The position numbers and the translations under genes were made by a program. Shown here piece by piece: positions 8,781-17,059 of a stretch of 64,000 nt of DNA (position 1 is its first letter; every line of letters starts with the position of its first letter). The DNA comes from Deltaproteobacteria bacterium (GTDB lineage: Bacteria > Myxococcota_A > Polyangia > Haliangiales > Haliangiaceae), in NCBI GenBank assembly GCA_020630875.1, contig JAHDIH010000003.1:396071-460070 (forward strand). The letters run 5' to 3'. A model generated the notes under the pieces. The model was not told the DNA's origin and did no database searches. It saw only the letters and a list, made by a program, of their open reading frames with translations.

Positions 8781-9197
8781 GTCAGTGGCTGCCACAGCAA
8801 GTGCAGCGAAAGCATCAGCGTACTTGCCGGCTTTACCATGCGCCCGGGCGATTCCAGATTGTGCGCGCCTTTCAAAGCCGGGATAACGTGCGGCTTGCTT
8901 GAACGAATCAACCGCTTCTTTCAGTTGCCCAATACTCGATAAGGCATCCCCCAGTCCTGCCCACAACGCCGCTTCGGATACCCCTGTGTTTTTCTTAGCA
9001 AGCCCTGCCCTCAGCACTTCTGCCGCTCGTTGTGCATTTCCCGAACGACAAAGTGCTGCACCATAAGCCAGGCGCGCAGAAACAAAAGCTGGATAAACTT
9101 CAATTGCGGAAGCTAGCGTCTCGGTTGCTTCTTGCAAATCCCCCCGGGAAAGAGCTTTGATACCGCGTTCGTAATATCGCTTAGCAACTGCTGACAC
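8775..9197 (-). CDS. TPR-repeat protein
   Basis: A 140-residue, all-helical protein with about four tetratricopeptide-like repeats (AKRYYERGIKALSRGDLQEA, LAYGAALCRSGNAQRAAEVL, AALWAGLGDALSSIGQLKEA and a degenerate last one). TPR domains bind partner proteins. The GTG start lies one base after the stop of the upstream gene. It is the distal gene of the accessory part of the injection-system locus, so an adaptor or chaperone role there is a reasonable inference. Confidence 0.75.
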   Translation of the reverse strand: MSAVAKRYYERGIKALSRGDLQEATETLASAIEVYPAFVSARLAYGAALCRSGNAQRAAEVLRAGLAKKNTGVSEAALWAGLGDALSSIGQLKEAVDSFKQAARYPGFERRAQSGIARAHGKAGKYADAFAALAVAATDV

Positions 9198-9731
9198 TTA
9201 GTCTAGCTCCAACAAAGAGAAGCGCTTCGATGCATCGTCATCGCCGATAGCTTTAGGAGCCTCTTTGGGGGCTTCCTTTTTTTCTGGAGGAGCTGATGAT
9301 GGCGGAGGAGTAGCTGCAGCTTTTGGTGCTGCCGGGGTACTTGCTTGTGGCGGAGGAGTAGCTGCGGGAGCCACCGGTGGCTGAGCCGCCACTGGCGGTA
9401 CTGGTTCTGCCGCACTGGTAGGCAGTTGCGCCGAATCCACCGCTAACCACGTTCCCCCTACCCGGGCAAAAACTTGTCCACCTTCGACCTTTAATTGACC
9501 GAGCTCTTCTAAATCAAGTCTCGACTGCAATGTTGCTATCAACTCCGCAAACGACAATCCATTTAAATCTTCAATTGTCTCGGTTTGATGCACCAAGTAT
9601 TTGGGTTGGCCTTCTACAACATACTCGCGAAAAACGTGTCCCAACATGTTTCTCAGTTGCTCTTCATTGTACGTAGAAAGAGACTCTTCGATGTTCCTAG
9701 TAATTTGTCTTATGTCTGCTCGTTTAGTCAT
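9198..9731 (-). CDS. Unknown protein with Pro/Ala-rich C-terminus
   Basis: The 177-residue protein has a folded N-terminal half (about 1-100; TIEDLNGLSFAELIATLQSR, GGQVFARVGGTWLAV) and a Pro/Ala-rich, presumably disordered tail from about residue 105, ending in an acidic-hydrophobic stretch (KRFSLLELD). I do not recognise the fold. It lies between pentapeptide and TPR genes with only a few bases of spacing, so it belongs to the same transcription unit. The short hydrophobic C-terminus after a disordered linker looks like a docking peptide. Confidence 0.65.
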   Translation of the reverse strand: MTKRADIRQITRNIEESLSTYNEEQLRNMLGHVFREYVVEGQPKYLVHQTETIEDLNGLSFAELIATLQSRLDLEELGQLKVEGGQVFARVGGTWLAVDSAQLPTSAAEPVPPVAAQPPVAPAATPPPQASTPAAPKAAATPPPSSAPPEKKEAPKEAPKAIGDDDASKRFSLLELD

Positions 9732-9737
9732 ATAAAA

Positions 9738-10412
9738 TCATCCAAAGTTTGCGCCATCAGTTTCCACACCGGTCATTCTGCATTCCACAAAGTTCGCGCC
9801 ATCAAGATTTGTTTCGCAAAGATTAGCTCCTCGAAAATTGCAGCGAACCATAGTCGCACCATAAAAATTGGCGCCGTAAAGATTGGCATTATGAAAGTCA
9901 ATATCAACAAGTAAGCTACCAGAAAAATCACACCTTGCGAGCGAACCGGCGGCATCTCCCTCGAAGCGGCAATTGGTAATCGCCGCGTTGGAAAAATTGA
10001 CTCCATGCATTTCGCAATTCACAAAAGTTGACTTTGAAATTATAGTCCCGACCCAACTAGTCTTAGTTAACCCCACGTTGGTAAACGCACAGCCTCGCAC
10101 TTCGCAATTGTCAAAAATGCATTCTGTGAGGTCTGCGCCTTTGATCGTTTGCATATAGAAAAGTGCCTTATTAAACAAGGCCGCTCTTGCATCCACCTGT
10201 TCCATTAGTCCTGATTCGAACAAGCAGTCTGAAAAGTCTGCTTGCTTAATGCTCATCTTTGCGATGCTGCAATTAAACAAGTCGGCTTCGACCAACGAAA
10301 CTCCGTCGACTGCGAATCCTGCAATCGTCATCCCGGCAAGTCTTTCCTCTTCTGCAAGCATCATCAATTGATGCTTACTTTCCACTACTTCAATTTCTTC
10401 TTCATCAGACAC
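9738..10412 (-). CDS. Pentapeptide-repeat protein
   Basis: The 224 residues from about 30 onward are tandem pentapeptides of the A(D/N)(L/F)xx type (for example ANLYGANFYGAT, RCNFRGANLCETNLDGANF), which fold as a right-handed quadrilateral beta-helix. It starts with GTG and an acidic leader (SDEEEIEVVE). Pentapeptide proteins can mimic DNA, act as scaffolds, or occur as effectors or effector partners in secretion systems. Here it sits just after the DUF4157 gene in an injection-system locus, so cargo or structural roles are both open. Confidence 0.85.
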   Translation of the reverse strand: MSDEEEIEVVESKHQLMMLAEEERLAGMTIAGFAVDGVSLVEADLFNCSIAKMSIKQADFSDCLFESGLMEQVDARAALFNKALFYMQTIKGADLTECIFDNCEVRGCAFTNVGLTKTSWVGTIISKSTFVNCEMHGVNFSNAAITNCRFEGDAAGSLARCDFSGSLLVDIDFHNANLYGANFYGATMVRCNFRGANLCETNLDGANFVECRMTGVETDGANFG

Positions 10413-10440
10413 CCCATATAAGGATACCTCATGCTAGCCG

Positions 10441-11022
10441 CTACCAGCGGTCGTCCATGTCATTTTCTACCAAATATCGAGCATATGCTTCTACAAGTCG
10501 GTCGACGACCTCTTCGCTAGATACTTGGGTCACCGCAACCTCGGCTCCTCGGTGGAAGTCTAGGTAACGTTGCTCAGCGGCTTCAGCGCCATGTTCATGC
10601 TCCGAGCGTTCACTCTCGAAGTCAAACTCGGACTTAGCATGTACGCCCTCTTGGGCTTGTTTCACGTGCTCAAACTCATGCGCCAGAATCATCTGAGACT
10701 CAATACTGTGGGCCTTGGTACGAGCCACGTCACCGCGTAACAGAACCACCGGAGTTTGCTCTGATCCATCGCCTACTACCGCAGTAAGCGCTTTAGCTCT
10801 GTGAGCTCGCGTAAGCTGGTCCGCGATGGCTCCACTGTAAATTTGGATGTCAGAAAAGTCGGCTCCCAAAGCACGTTCGTACTTCGCACGTTCCGCCATA
10901 TCGAGTTTTTCGCCTTTGAGCGCTCGGTTCTTCAGGATCTGAAGAATCTGTTCTGGTTGCCATTTCTCAAGCAAGTCATCAGAAAACTCTTCTAAGTCTT
11001 TTTCTATAGTGGACAACGTCAA
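10441..11022 (-). CDS. DUF4157-family protein with HExxH motif (eCIS-associated)
   Basis: A 193-residue protein with two hallmarks of DUF4157: the ERALGADFSDIQIYSG segment and, further on, MILAHEFEHVKQAQEG, whose HEFEH fits the zinc-metallopeptidase HExxH. DUF4157 domains are known to be strongly enriched next to extracellular contractile injection systems, often as the leading part of toxins or cargo. Here the domain stands almost alone, followed by a helical acidic tail, so it could be a protease effector or a cargo-processing or loading factor. The start is uncertain: TTG 11022 is used, since no ATG or GTG lies upstream of the conserved region. Confidence 0.82.
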   Translation of the reverse strand: MTLSTIEKDLEEFSDDLLEKWQPEQILQILKNRALKGEKLDMAERAKYERALGADFSDIQIYSGAIADQLTRAHRAKALTAVVGDGSEQTPVVLLRGDVARTKAHSIESQMILAHEFEHVKQAQEGVHAKSEFDFESERSEHEHGAEAAEQRYLDFHRGAEVAVTQVSSEEVVDRLVEAYARYLVENDMDDRW

Positions 11023-11031
11023 TTATACTCT

Positions 11032-11250
11032 TTAATCGTCAGATTCTTCCCCACCAGAGTAGCTTGATTGGTAATTTCCAGCACCACTTTCGTAGTATTC
11101 CGCTGTAAATTCACGCTCTTGCACCTCTCCCCCCAAAGCTTCCTCAAGAAACTTAGTTTCATTGATACAGCTCTTTCCTTTAGCTCCCTTTATTGTAAAC
11201 GAAACCTCCCCGTCAGGGCCAATGGTAATTATTATGTCCTGTTTTTGCAT
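11032..11250 (-). CDS. DUF2997 protein, partner of Ycf46/DUF1257
   Basis: The 72-residue protein starts MQKQDIIITIGPDGEVSFTIKG, matching the pattern of DUF2997 (a short beta-rich domain beginning with I-x-I-x-P-x-G). The C-terminal third is Tyr/Ser/Gly/Glu rich and probably flexible. ATG 11250 is two bases after the stop of the DUF1257 gene. DUF2997, DUF1257 and a Ycf46-type AAA ATPase are a recurrent gene trio; the molecular role is not established. A longer frame starting at 11337 overlaps the neighbour and adds a basic, non-conserved leader, so I rejected it. Confidence 0.82.
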   Translation of the reverse strand: MQKQDIIITIGPDGEVSFTIKGAKGKSCINETKFLEEALGGEVQEREFTAEYYESGAGNYQSSYSGGEESDD

Positions 11251-11252
11251 AG

Positions 11253-11654
11253 TTAGACCCACTTCCTCATGACCAGCTGAACCGTTCCGTCTTCTTCGTT
11301 GACTTCCTCTTCGACCGAATAGCCCTTTTCCTCGCAAGCCATTTTCACATTGTGATAAGCATATTTACGTTTGAGCTGCTCCTGAAATTCCTGCTCCGTC
11401 ACAGCTTTTGTCGTTTCAATGCCCCACCAGTCTGCTGTCAGCTCGTAGGTGCCATCTTCAGCTTTGATCACCCCGACGTCGTATTTGCCCATGTCTATCG
11501 AGAGCTCAGCTTCTAAGGTTTGACCTTTCCAACCACGCACTACCGCTTGGTTTTCATTAGTAGCCTCAGAGAACGAAAGTTTAAGTTCATCCAAAGCTCG
11601 TTTGAGAGCTTCAAGATTCGTCATTTTCAAATCGCATTTTGTAAAGTGTGACAT
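11253..11654 (-). CDS. DUF1257 (Ycf35-like) protein
   Basis: The 133-residue protein begins MSHFTKCDLKMTNLEALKRA, the usual start of DUF1257/Ycf35, and continues with the typical G-x-VAVVxG-like beta segment (NQAVVRGWKGQTLEAEL) and a DWWG motif (ELTADWWGIE). Ycf35 homologues occur in cyanobacteria and plastids and often sit next to Ycf46-like AAA ATPases. It lies five bases after the ATPase stop and two bases before the DUF2997 start, so the three are co-transcribed. Confidence 0.88.
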   Translation of the reverse strand: MSHFTKCDLKMTNLEALKRALDELKLSFSEATNENQAVVRGWKGQTLEAELSIDMGKYDVGVIKAEDGTYELTADWWGIETTKAVTEQEFQEQLKRKYAYHNVKMACEEKGYSVEEEVNEEDGTVQLVMRKWV

Positions 11655-11659
11655 AGTTT

Positions 11660-13237
11660 CTATAGTTCCAATTTCCTATCGTTGTCCCCTTTGGGAGTTT
11701 CGACGTTTGATCCGTGTTTTGACAACCACCCTGACTTTTCATCGGCGGGCTTACCAGCTGGACGAGCTCTGGTCTTGGCCCAGTCGCGCATTCTGTCTAT
11801 TTTTTCACTCATGGTAATGGCAAGCGGTACAATTTCATCGAATGTCTTTTCGAGTCCCTCTTGCGTAACATCGGTGCCACTATCAAATGCATCGTATAGT
11901 GCCGCGATAACGCCTTGCTCAACTTCAGCTCCAGAAAAGTCCGTTGTCATGTCCGCGAGTTTGCTTAGGTCGAAACCGGAGCTGTCTCGCCCCTTCTTCC
12001 GGATATGAATATCAATGATGTCCATCCTCTCTTCTCTGGTAGGGAGATCGCAAAAGAAGATTTCGTCGAAGCGACCTTTTCTTAGCAGTTCAGGTGGCAA
12101 CGAGCTAACATCATTGGCGGTAGCAAGAACAAATACAGGGCTCGTCTTTTCTTGCATCCAAGTAATGAAAGACCCAAAAACACGCGACGTGGTTCCTCCA
12201 TCAGAAGAGCCAGAGCTTCCTGTTCCCGAGAAACCTTTTTCAATTTCGTCGATCCACAAAATCGCTGGTGCAATCGCTTCAGCTGTTTTGATAACCGTTC
12301 GCATATTTTCCTCAGAAGATCCTACAAGTCCAGCAAATATCTTGCCGACATCGAGCCTCAGAAGTGGCATCTCCCACAATGCCCCAACCGCTTTGGCAGT
12401 CAGTGACTTTCCAGTCCCTGGTAATCCGATAAGCAAGATTCCCTTTGGTAATGGCAATCCGAAGTCACGTGCTCGTGATGAAAAGGCGTTGCGCCTTTTT
12501 ACCAGCCATCCTTTGATCTCCTGCAGTCCTCCTACATCGGTGAACTCAGCGCGCTGTTCGTAGTATTCGAGCATTCCGCTTTTACGAATAATCTGCTTCT
12601 TCTCAGCAAGAATCGTTTCGATATCAAAGGTATGCGTTCGTACCATGGACTTGGCAAACACGTTTTCCGCTTCGACCTCGGTAAGGCCCAAAGCAGCTTC
12701 CACCACCCGCTCCATGAAACTTGGGTCGGATTCGATTTGTTGTTGAGTGACCGGTGGAGCTTGCGGCACAAGACTCCGCGCGATTCCTTCTACCTCGTCT
12801 CGCGTCGGCAACTCCCAATCAACAATTGCCGCTACATTTTTCTCCAACTCCGGTGGAATTTTCTGGACTGGTGAAAGTATGGCAATCGATTTTTTTGTTT
12901 TGCGCAACGAAGAAGCAAGGTCCCTTAATCGTCGGACTACCATCGGTTCCTTCAGAAAAGGATGAAAGTCGCGAAGGATGTAGAGCGCTTTACCTTCTCC
13001 ACGATTCACGTGCTCCAGAGCTTTTAGCGGGTCTTTGACCTCTTTGGTCCCAGAGCCATTTGCTACAACCCTAAAGCCTTCCGTAATCGACCACGACTCC
13101 AAACGCATTTCTCGCGCAATGCACATGTTCTTGAGAGACTTTTCAACGCGATCTTCCTCGTGGCTCACTATATAGATTAGCGGATACCGAGCTTTTACAA
13201 GATCTTCTACTTCACTTCGACTGCTTCTTTTGGTCAT
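11660..13237 (-). CDS. Ycf46-type AAA+ ATPase
   Basis: The 525-residue protein has an N-terminal domain opening with [17 protein letters not shown], characteristic of Ycf46, then a AAA+ module. Walker A is GLPGTGKS (271-278) and Walker B ILWIDE (326-331). [24 protein letters not shown] (sensor 1) and [11 protein letters not shown] (arginine finger region) follow. It is intact and should hydrolyse ATP in the cytoplasm. Its DUF1257 and DUF2997 partners follow immediately. Contractile injection systems normally carry an Afp15-type ATPase; none is recognisable here, so this one may replace it, although that is inference. The start overlaps the FHA gene stop by one base. Confidence 0.92.
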   Translation of the reverse strand: MTKRSSRSEVEDLVKARYPLIYIVSHEEDRVEKSLKNMCIAREMRLESWSITEGFRVVANGSGTKEVKDPLKALEHVNRGEGKALYILRDFHPFLKEPMVVRRLRDLASSLRKTKKSIAILSPVQKIPPELEKNVAAIVDWELPTRDEVEGIARSLVPQAPPVTQQQIESDPSFMERVVEAALGLTEVEAENVFAKSMVRTHTFDIETILAEKKQIIRKSGMLEYYEQRAEFTDVGGLQEIKGWLVKRRNAFSSRARDFGLPLPKGILLIGLPGTGKSLTAKAVGALWEMPLLRLDVGKIFAGLVGSSEENMRTVIKTAEAIAPAILWIDEIEKGFSGTGSSGSSDGGTTSRVFGSFITWMQEKTSPVFVLATANDVSSLPPELLRKGRFDEIFFCDLPTREERMDIIDIHIRKKGRDSSGFDLSKLADMTTDFSGAEVEQGVIAALYDAFDSGTDVTQEGLEKTFDEIVPLAITMSEKIDRMRDWAKTRARPAGKPADEKSGWLSKHGSNVETPKGDNDRKLEL

Positions 13238-15057
13238 TAGGACTCCGCTACTTCTTTAATTTTTCTTATGGCGCCCTTGGCGTCCTCAGTTGCACCTTGC
13301 AACGACTCTAGGGTGTCGAGAATAAGTACAATGCCTTCACTCGCTTGACCTTTGGTTAGTTCTCTTATTTCGTCATTCAAGAGGCGTACGTTGTTTCTGA
13401 TCTCACTCAACACATCGTTGGTGTCTTCATAGGCTTCCATCGCCATATCCTGCAACACCGCGGAGTCACCACTGGAAGCTGCAGGTGCGGCTTCCAGTTT
13501 TGCATTAAGCTCATTTACTTGAATTTTCCACTTAGCGTCGACTGCCGCCACATTTGCCCTGGCTGCTTCTAGTTGTTGGCGGACAACTTGCAATTCAACT
13601 TGCAGTTCAGAGTTGTCATCGCCACCACAAGCTAGTTCGAGCTCTCTCTTCAGGCGAGTATTTTCGATTTGGATTTGTTGAGAACTCTGGATGGCTTCAT
13701 CCCTGGCCAGTTCCACTTTTGCTAGATCGTCGATAATGCGAGAGCGCTCAATCTCAAACTCAGCCCTTTGAGCCTGCCAAGACTCTTGTTCCCCGCTGAC
13801 GGTACTAGCCCGGTCTTGGGATTCTCTGAGAGATACTTCTAATTGAACTCGCTGCTCCCTAAGCTCGACAGCTTCCTCATGCAGTCTCTTTGCGTCGCTC
13901 GTGGCTTTTTCAAAGTCGGCTTCCAGACGCCCATAAACCACGCGTAAGTCACGTAATTGGTTAGTGAGCTCTGCAGCCTCAGCCCCTCCCCCAGAAGAGT
14001 CTGCCAAGAGTTTGGTAACGCGATGGTTTTCTTCCTCAAGTGTTTCCACTTTCGCTTGCAAACGATCTTTGGACTCTGAGAGCTCTCTCAATTGATTCTT
14101 AAAAGTAGCTAATTCTTCTAAGTGCTGCTCTCTCTCACTACGCAGTTCCTTGATGGCGCTGTCTTGCCCCATTAGTCCCACACGCCGTTCTTCTACCATT
14201 TTTTCTTGTTCGTTGATGACCTGGCGAAGCTGCTCAATCTCTGTCATCTGTTCGTTGAGTTTCCCCCAGCTTTCGTCTTTCGCTTTAGTAGCCGCGGTCA
14301 GCGCTTGACTGACTTCAGACAATTCGTCTTTGAGGCGGCCGATTTCATCTTCCGCTTTCGCAAGTTGCGTCTCTCTTGACTTCAAATCCTCTTTTGATTC
14401 TCGTAGAAACTTTTCCGCTCCACTACTATTTTGCTTGAGGAGTCCTAGCTCATGCCTGAGATCTTCAGCAACGTCTTCATGGGCCGCAATTTGATCGTCT
14501 TTGTCTTGCAGCGATTGCCGCATGTCTTCTATTCGATCTCGTAAGGTCTTGGCTTCGGAACGGATTCGCTTTCCGTCCGCAACTTCTCTATCGTAGAGTC
14601 CTTGTAATTTTTCTAACTCGTCGGCAAGTTCTGAATCAGCAGAACCACCAGTTGAAACTTGCGGTTGTTCCATCGGCGGAGCAACAGAGGCTGACGCCGG
14701 TCTTTCAGGTGCTGGCGCGGGAAGCTTCGATGTCATCTTTGGCGGAGGCTCCACGGGGGCGGCTTCCTCTTGAACGAACCGAAGCCACAGCGAGCCACAA
14801 CGTACCACGTCATTGTGTCCGAGAGCCTGTTTCGTCACTCGCCTTTCGTTTACGTGCGTCCCGTTTGCCGAACCAAGATCCTCAACCACAAACCGACCGT
14901 TTTCCATATGGATGAGCGAGTGCTTGCGGGACACCATCGCGTCGTCTGAACGAATCGCACAGTCCAACGAACGCCCGACGTAGCACGGAGTCCCCGGAGT
15001 CAAAACAACTTGTCCGTCTCTGCCCTGACTGTCGCGAAATAATACTCTTGCCGACAT
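13237..15057 (-). CDS. FHA-domain protein with long coiled coil
   Basis: The 606-residue protein has an N-terminal FHA domain (about 8-95) with the phosphothreonine-binding signatures kept: YVGR, SRKHSLIH and GSANGTHVNERR. A Pro/Ala-rich linker (about 98-135) leads into roughly 400 residues of almost unbroken heptad-like coiled coil (about 140-530), then a Gly/Ser break and a short helical C-terminus. It looks like a phospho-dependent scaffold that could dimerise and span tens of nanometres. It is co-transcribed with the Ycf46 ATPase. Binding to proteins modified by the kinase at 7116 is an inference. Confidence 0.87.
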   Translation of the reverse strand: MSARVLFRDSQGRDGQVVLTPGTPCYVGRSLDCAIRSDDAMVSRKHSLIHMENGRFVVEDLGSANGTHVNERRVTKQALGHNDVVRCGSLWLRFVQEEAAPVEPPPKMTSKLPAPAPERPASASVAPPMEQPQVSTGGSADSELADELEKLQGLYDREVADGKRIRSEAKTLRDRIEDMRQSLQDKDDQIAAHEDVAEDLRHELGLLKQNSSGAEKFLRESKEDLKSRETQLAKAEDEIGRLKDELSEVSQALTAATKAKDESWGKLNEQMTEIEQLRQVINEQEKMVEERRVGLMGQDSAIKELRSEREQHLEELATFKNQLRELSESKDRLQAKVETLEEENHRVTKLLADSSGGGAEAAELTNQLRDLRVVYGRLEADFEKATSDAKRLHEEAVELREQRVQLEVSLRESQDRASTVSGEQESWQAQRAEFEIERSRIIDDLAKVELARDEAIQSSQQIQIENTRLKRELELACGGDDNSELQVELQVVRQQLEAARANVAAVDAKWKIQVNELNAKLEAAPAASSGDSAVLQDMAMEAYEDTNDVLSEIRNNVRLLNDEIRELTKGQASEGIVLILDTLESLQGATEDAKGAIRKIKEVAES

Positions 15058-15094
15058 GCACAGCTATGTTACCGAAATCTATCGGTGATATCTA

Positions 15095-15123
15095 TTCACT
15101 GTCCCACCAAATTTCGCTATCTT
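15095..15123 (+). promoter_or_regulatory. Putative promoter abutting a start codon
   Basis: TTCACT (15095-15100) and TATCTT (15118-15123) are 17 bases apart. The -10 lies five bases before GTG 15129 and eight before ATG 15132, again with no ribosome binding site, consistent with a leaderless or nearly leaderless message. The region 15058-15131 must also drive the divergent FHA gene. Confidence 0.45.
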
Positions 15124-15131
15124 ATGACGTG

Positions 15132-15593
15132 ATGGAGCTGTCGGTGTTAGGGATCAAGGTAGTCCTACAGCCCCATCCAGGAGACAAATTAGACTGTTTG
15201 TCAGCGGCTCTGTTGCTAAATGGCCAATCGGTTGCATCTTGGTTCGATACGCCGCTAAATTTGCCCGCCCTCCTACATTCGGTCAGGTGTAGTGGGATGT
15301 ACAACATCTTGGTTTGCACTTGCGGCGTGCCGGATTGTGCCGGGTTACCTGGAGGTGGATTCCAAGTAGAGCACGAGGGTGGAAACACTAGATGGCTCAA
15401 CACCCAGTCTTCGCTACAAAGACCTTACGTTTCGTTTGATTCAAAACAATATCTCAATGCAGCCAACTTAGCTCGAAGAGAGTTTCTAAGGCTGTACTTC
15501 ACGGCCCAAAGAAGTCACCAACCATTTTCGATTTGCCCAGCCATTTACAATCCCGAAGATTGGGAGATCTTGGGCCTTACCGAGAAATATTAG
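15132..15593 (+). CDS. Conserved-looking Cys-rich protein of unknown function
   Basis: A 153-residue soluble protein on the opposite strand to the whole surrounding locus. Its most telling part is YNILVCTCGVPDCAGLPGG, followed by VEHEGGNTRWL. This C-x-CG-x3-C-x-G pattern recurs in uncharacterised bacterial proteins I recall, possibly metal binding. The N-terminus (MELSVLGIKVVLQPHPGDKL) is beta-rich. The stop overlaps the end of the VWA-FHA gene by four bases in convergent orientation. ATG 15132 or GTG 15129 are equally possible starts; an upstream ATG at 15048 overlaps the divergent gene and is unlikely. Confidence 0.65.
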   Translation: MELSVLGIKVVLQPHPGDKLDCLSAALLLNGQSVASWFDTPLNLPALLHSVRCSGMYNILVCTCGVPDCAGLPGGGFQVEHEGGNTRWLNTQSSLQRPYVSFDSKQYLNAANLARREFLRLYFTAQRSHQPFSICPAIYNPEDWEILGLTEKY

Positions 15594-17059
15594 TTGATGG
15601 ATTTAAACTTGAATCTCGTACCACCCAGCACAAACACATCGTTGTCCACCAGCTCGTGAGACTCAATTTGTTTGTCATTAACAAACGTTCCGTTAGTCGA
15701 GTTCTTATCGTTTAGTATAAAGCCAGCAGGCGAACAGACAATTTCTGCATGTTCCGTACTCATGTACTGGTCCATCACCACCACTTGACTTGGCGGCGAA
15801 GTACCGATGACGGTAGCTCCCTGCATCAGTTTAAACGTTTGAAACTTCTGAGCCCCCTCGAGAGGAACGATCCAACCAACGATCGGAAATCCATCGTCGC
15901 TACCTCCAACCCCCATCATCATGGTGTGCGCGGCCGCCGGTGGCTCAGGTGGTGGTGGTGGGGGAGCCACCGCACTTTTCCCTAGGGTATTTCTTGTAGC
16001 GAAAACAGCAATAGCGATTAGAGCAATAATGGCCAGCGGAATCCAAAGCCACCATTTAAACTTCTTTGCCTTCTTCGGAGGACTCCATTTCGTTAGTTTG
16101 ACGTCGAGCTCAAGCTCTTTCTTTCCAATCACGATCTTGGCGACGTGCTCTTCACCATCAAAGGGTAAGAAGCGCTTGCTCTCTTCGTGAATTCCAGGAA
16201 ACGTAACGTAGTAGGTGGCGTTGATGGAGTTTGCAAACTCCTTGGTAATCCTCGGAAGGTCATCTTTCGAAGAAGCTCTTCTGAACCCCGTGTAAGCTAG
16301 TCGCTTCAAACTCTCAGCACCTTGATTTCCCTCAGCCTTAAACAAGATTCCGAAGACTTCTACTTCCGATCTTTTTAACTTACCGCGTCTGTCAGACAAC
16401 TCTTGTGCAACGTCGCCTCGCTTATCCGTGCCATCCCCCATGATGATCAGAATTCGTCGTTTATCGCCGTGCTTTTGAAGTAACGAGATTGCTTCGTCTA
16501 GACCGCCAACAAACTCAACCGCATTTTGCCCCTTATAGTCCTTTTGCGCCCCCAACGCATCTGCACTAAGTTTTTCCGAGCTGTCTACCTTCTTTACTTT
16601 TTCTCCAAAAGTCACTAAGCCGGCGACAGAGCCCTCGGGTAAAATTTCCAAAATTGATGGGAGTGAACTTTTTACACCAGTGAAGCCGCCAATATCCGGC
16701 TCGTCGGTGTCGTCTTCGGGCTCATGATACGTTTCATTTCCCATCCAGTACTCGTCACCTTGGATTAGAAAAACTACCGCCGCAGGATCACCACCACTAG
16801 TAAAGTCAGCCACGCCATTCTCTTCTGGACTCAAAACCAGAAGATTTCCCTTTTTGTCTTCTATTTCTAAACTGAAAGCCTTAGCGGTGAGTCCCTCTGC
16901 AGCGTTCCGAATTTCCGCTCGAACTTTTGGGGGGGCGGTCTTTTTAGACTTCGGATCCGTTTTCCACTCTTTGGGTTCGATGACTTGAACTGTAGCGGAC
17001 GTGCTGGCTATCGCTACCAACGAAAACATCATCACTATGAAAAAAATCAAACGCTTCAT
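15590..17059 (-). CDS. Secreted-side VWA-like domain, one membrane helix, cytoplasmic FHA domain
   Basis: The 489-residue protein has a signal sequence (about 1-22, ending ASTSA), a von Willebrand A-like domain (about 85-285; RRILIIMGDGTDKRGD), a membrane helix at about 333-353 (WWLWIPLAIIALIAIAVFA), a Pro-rich stretch and a C-terminal FHA domain (about 400-489; MSTEHAEIVC, NSTNGTFVN). The usual MIDAS DxSxS is replaced by QGDEYWMGN, so metal binding is doubtful. The FHA arginine expected in the GR motif is Thr (VIGTSPP). The topology puts a sensor outside and a phosphopeptide reader inside. The start overlaps the upstream FHA gene (ATGA). Confidence 0.85.
   Translation of the reverse strand: MKRLIFFIVMMFSLVAIASTSATVQVIEPKEWKTDPKSKKTAPPKVRAEIRNAAEGLTAKAFSLEIEDKKGNLLVLSPEENGVADFTSGGDPAAVVFLIQGDEYWMGNETYHEPEDDTDEPDIGGFTGVKSSLPSILEILPEGSVAGLVTFGEKVKKVDSSEKLSADALGAQKDYKGQNAVEFVGGLDEAISLLQKHGDKRRILIIMGDGTDKRGDVAQELSDRRGKLKRSEVEVFGILFKAEGNQGAESLKRLAYTGFRRASSKDDLPRITKEFANSINATYYVTFPGIHEESKRFLPFDGEEHVAKIVIGKKELELDVKLTKWSPPKKAKKFKWWLWIPLAIIALIAIAVFATRNTLGKSAVAPPPPPPEPPAAAHTMMMGVGGSDDGFPIVGWIVPLEGAQKFQTFKLMQGATVIGTSPPSQVVVMDQYMSTEHAEIVCSPAGFILNDKNSTNGTFVNDKQIESHELVDNDVFVLGGTRFKFKSIN

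Noticed and set aside
11660-13237. Assignment of the ATPase as a standard Afp15
   Set aside because: The N-terminal [13 protein letters not shown] region, the AAA motifs and the DUF1257/DUF2997 partners fit Ycf46 better.
15048-15131. Upstream ATG for the plus-strand Cys protein
   Set aside because: It would overlap the start of the divergent FHA gene and skip the promoter-like pair.
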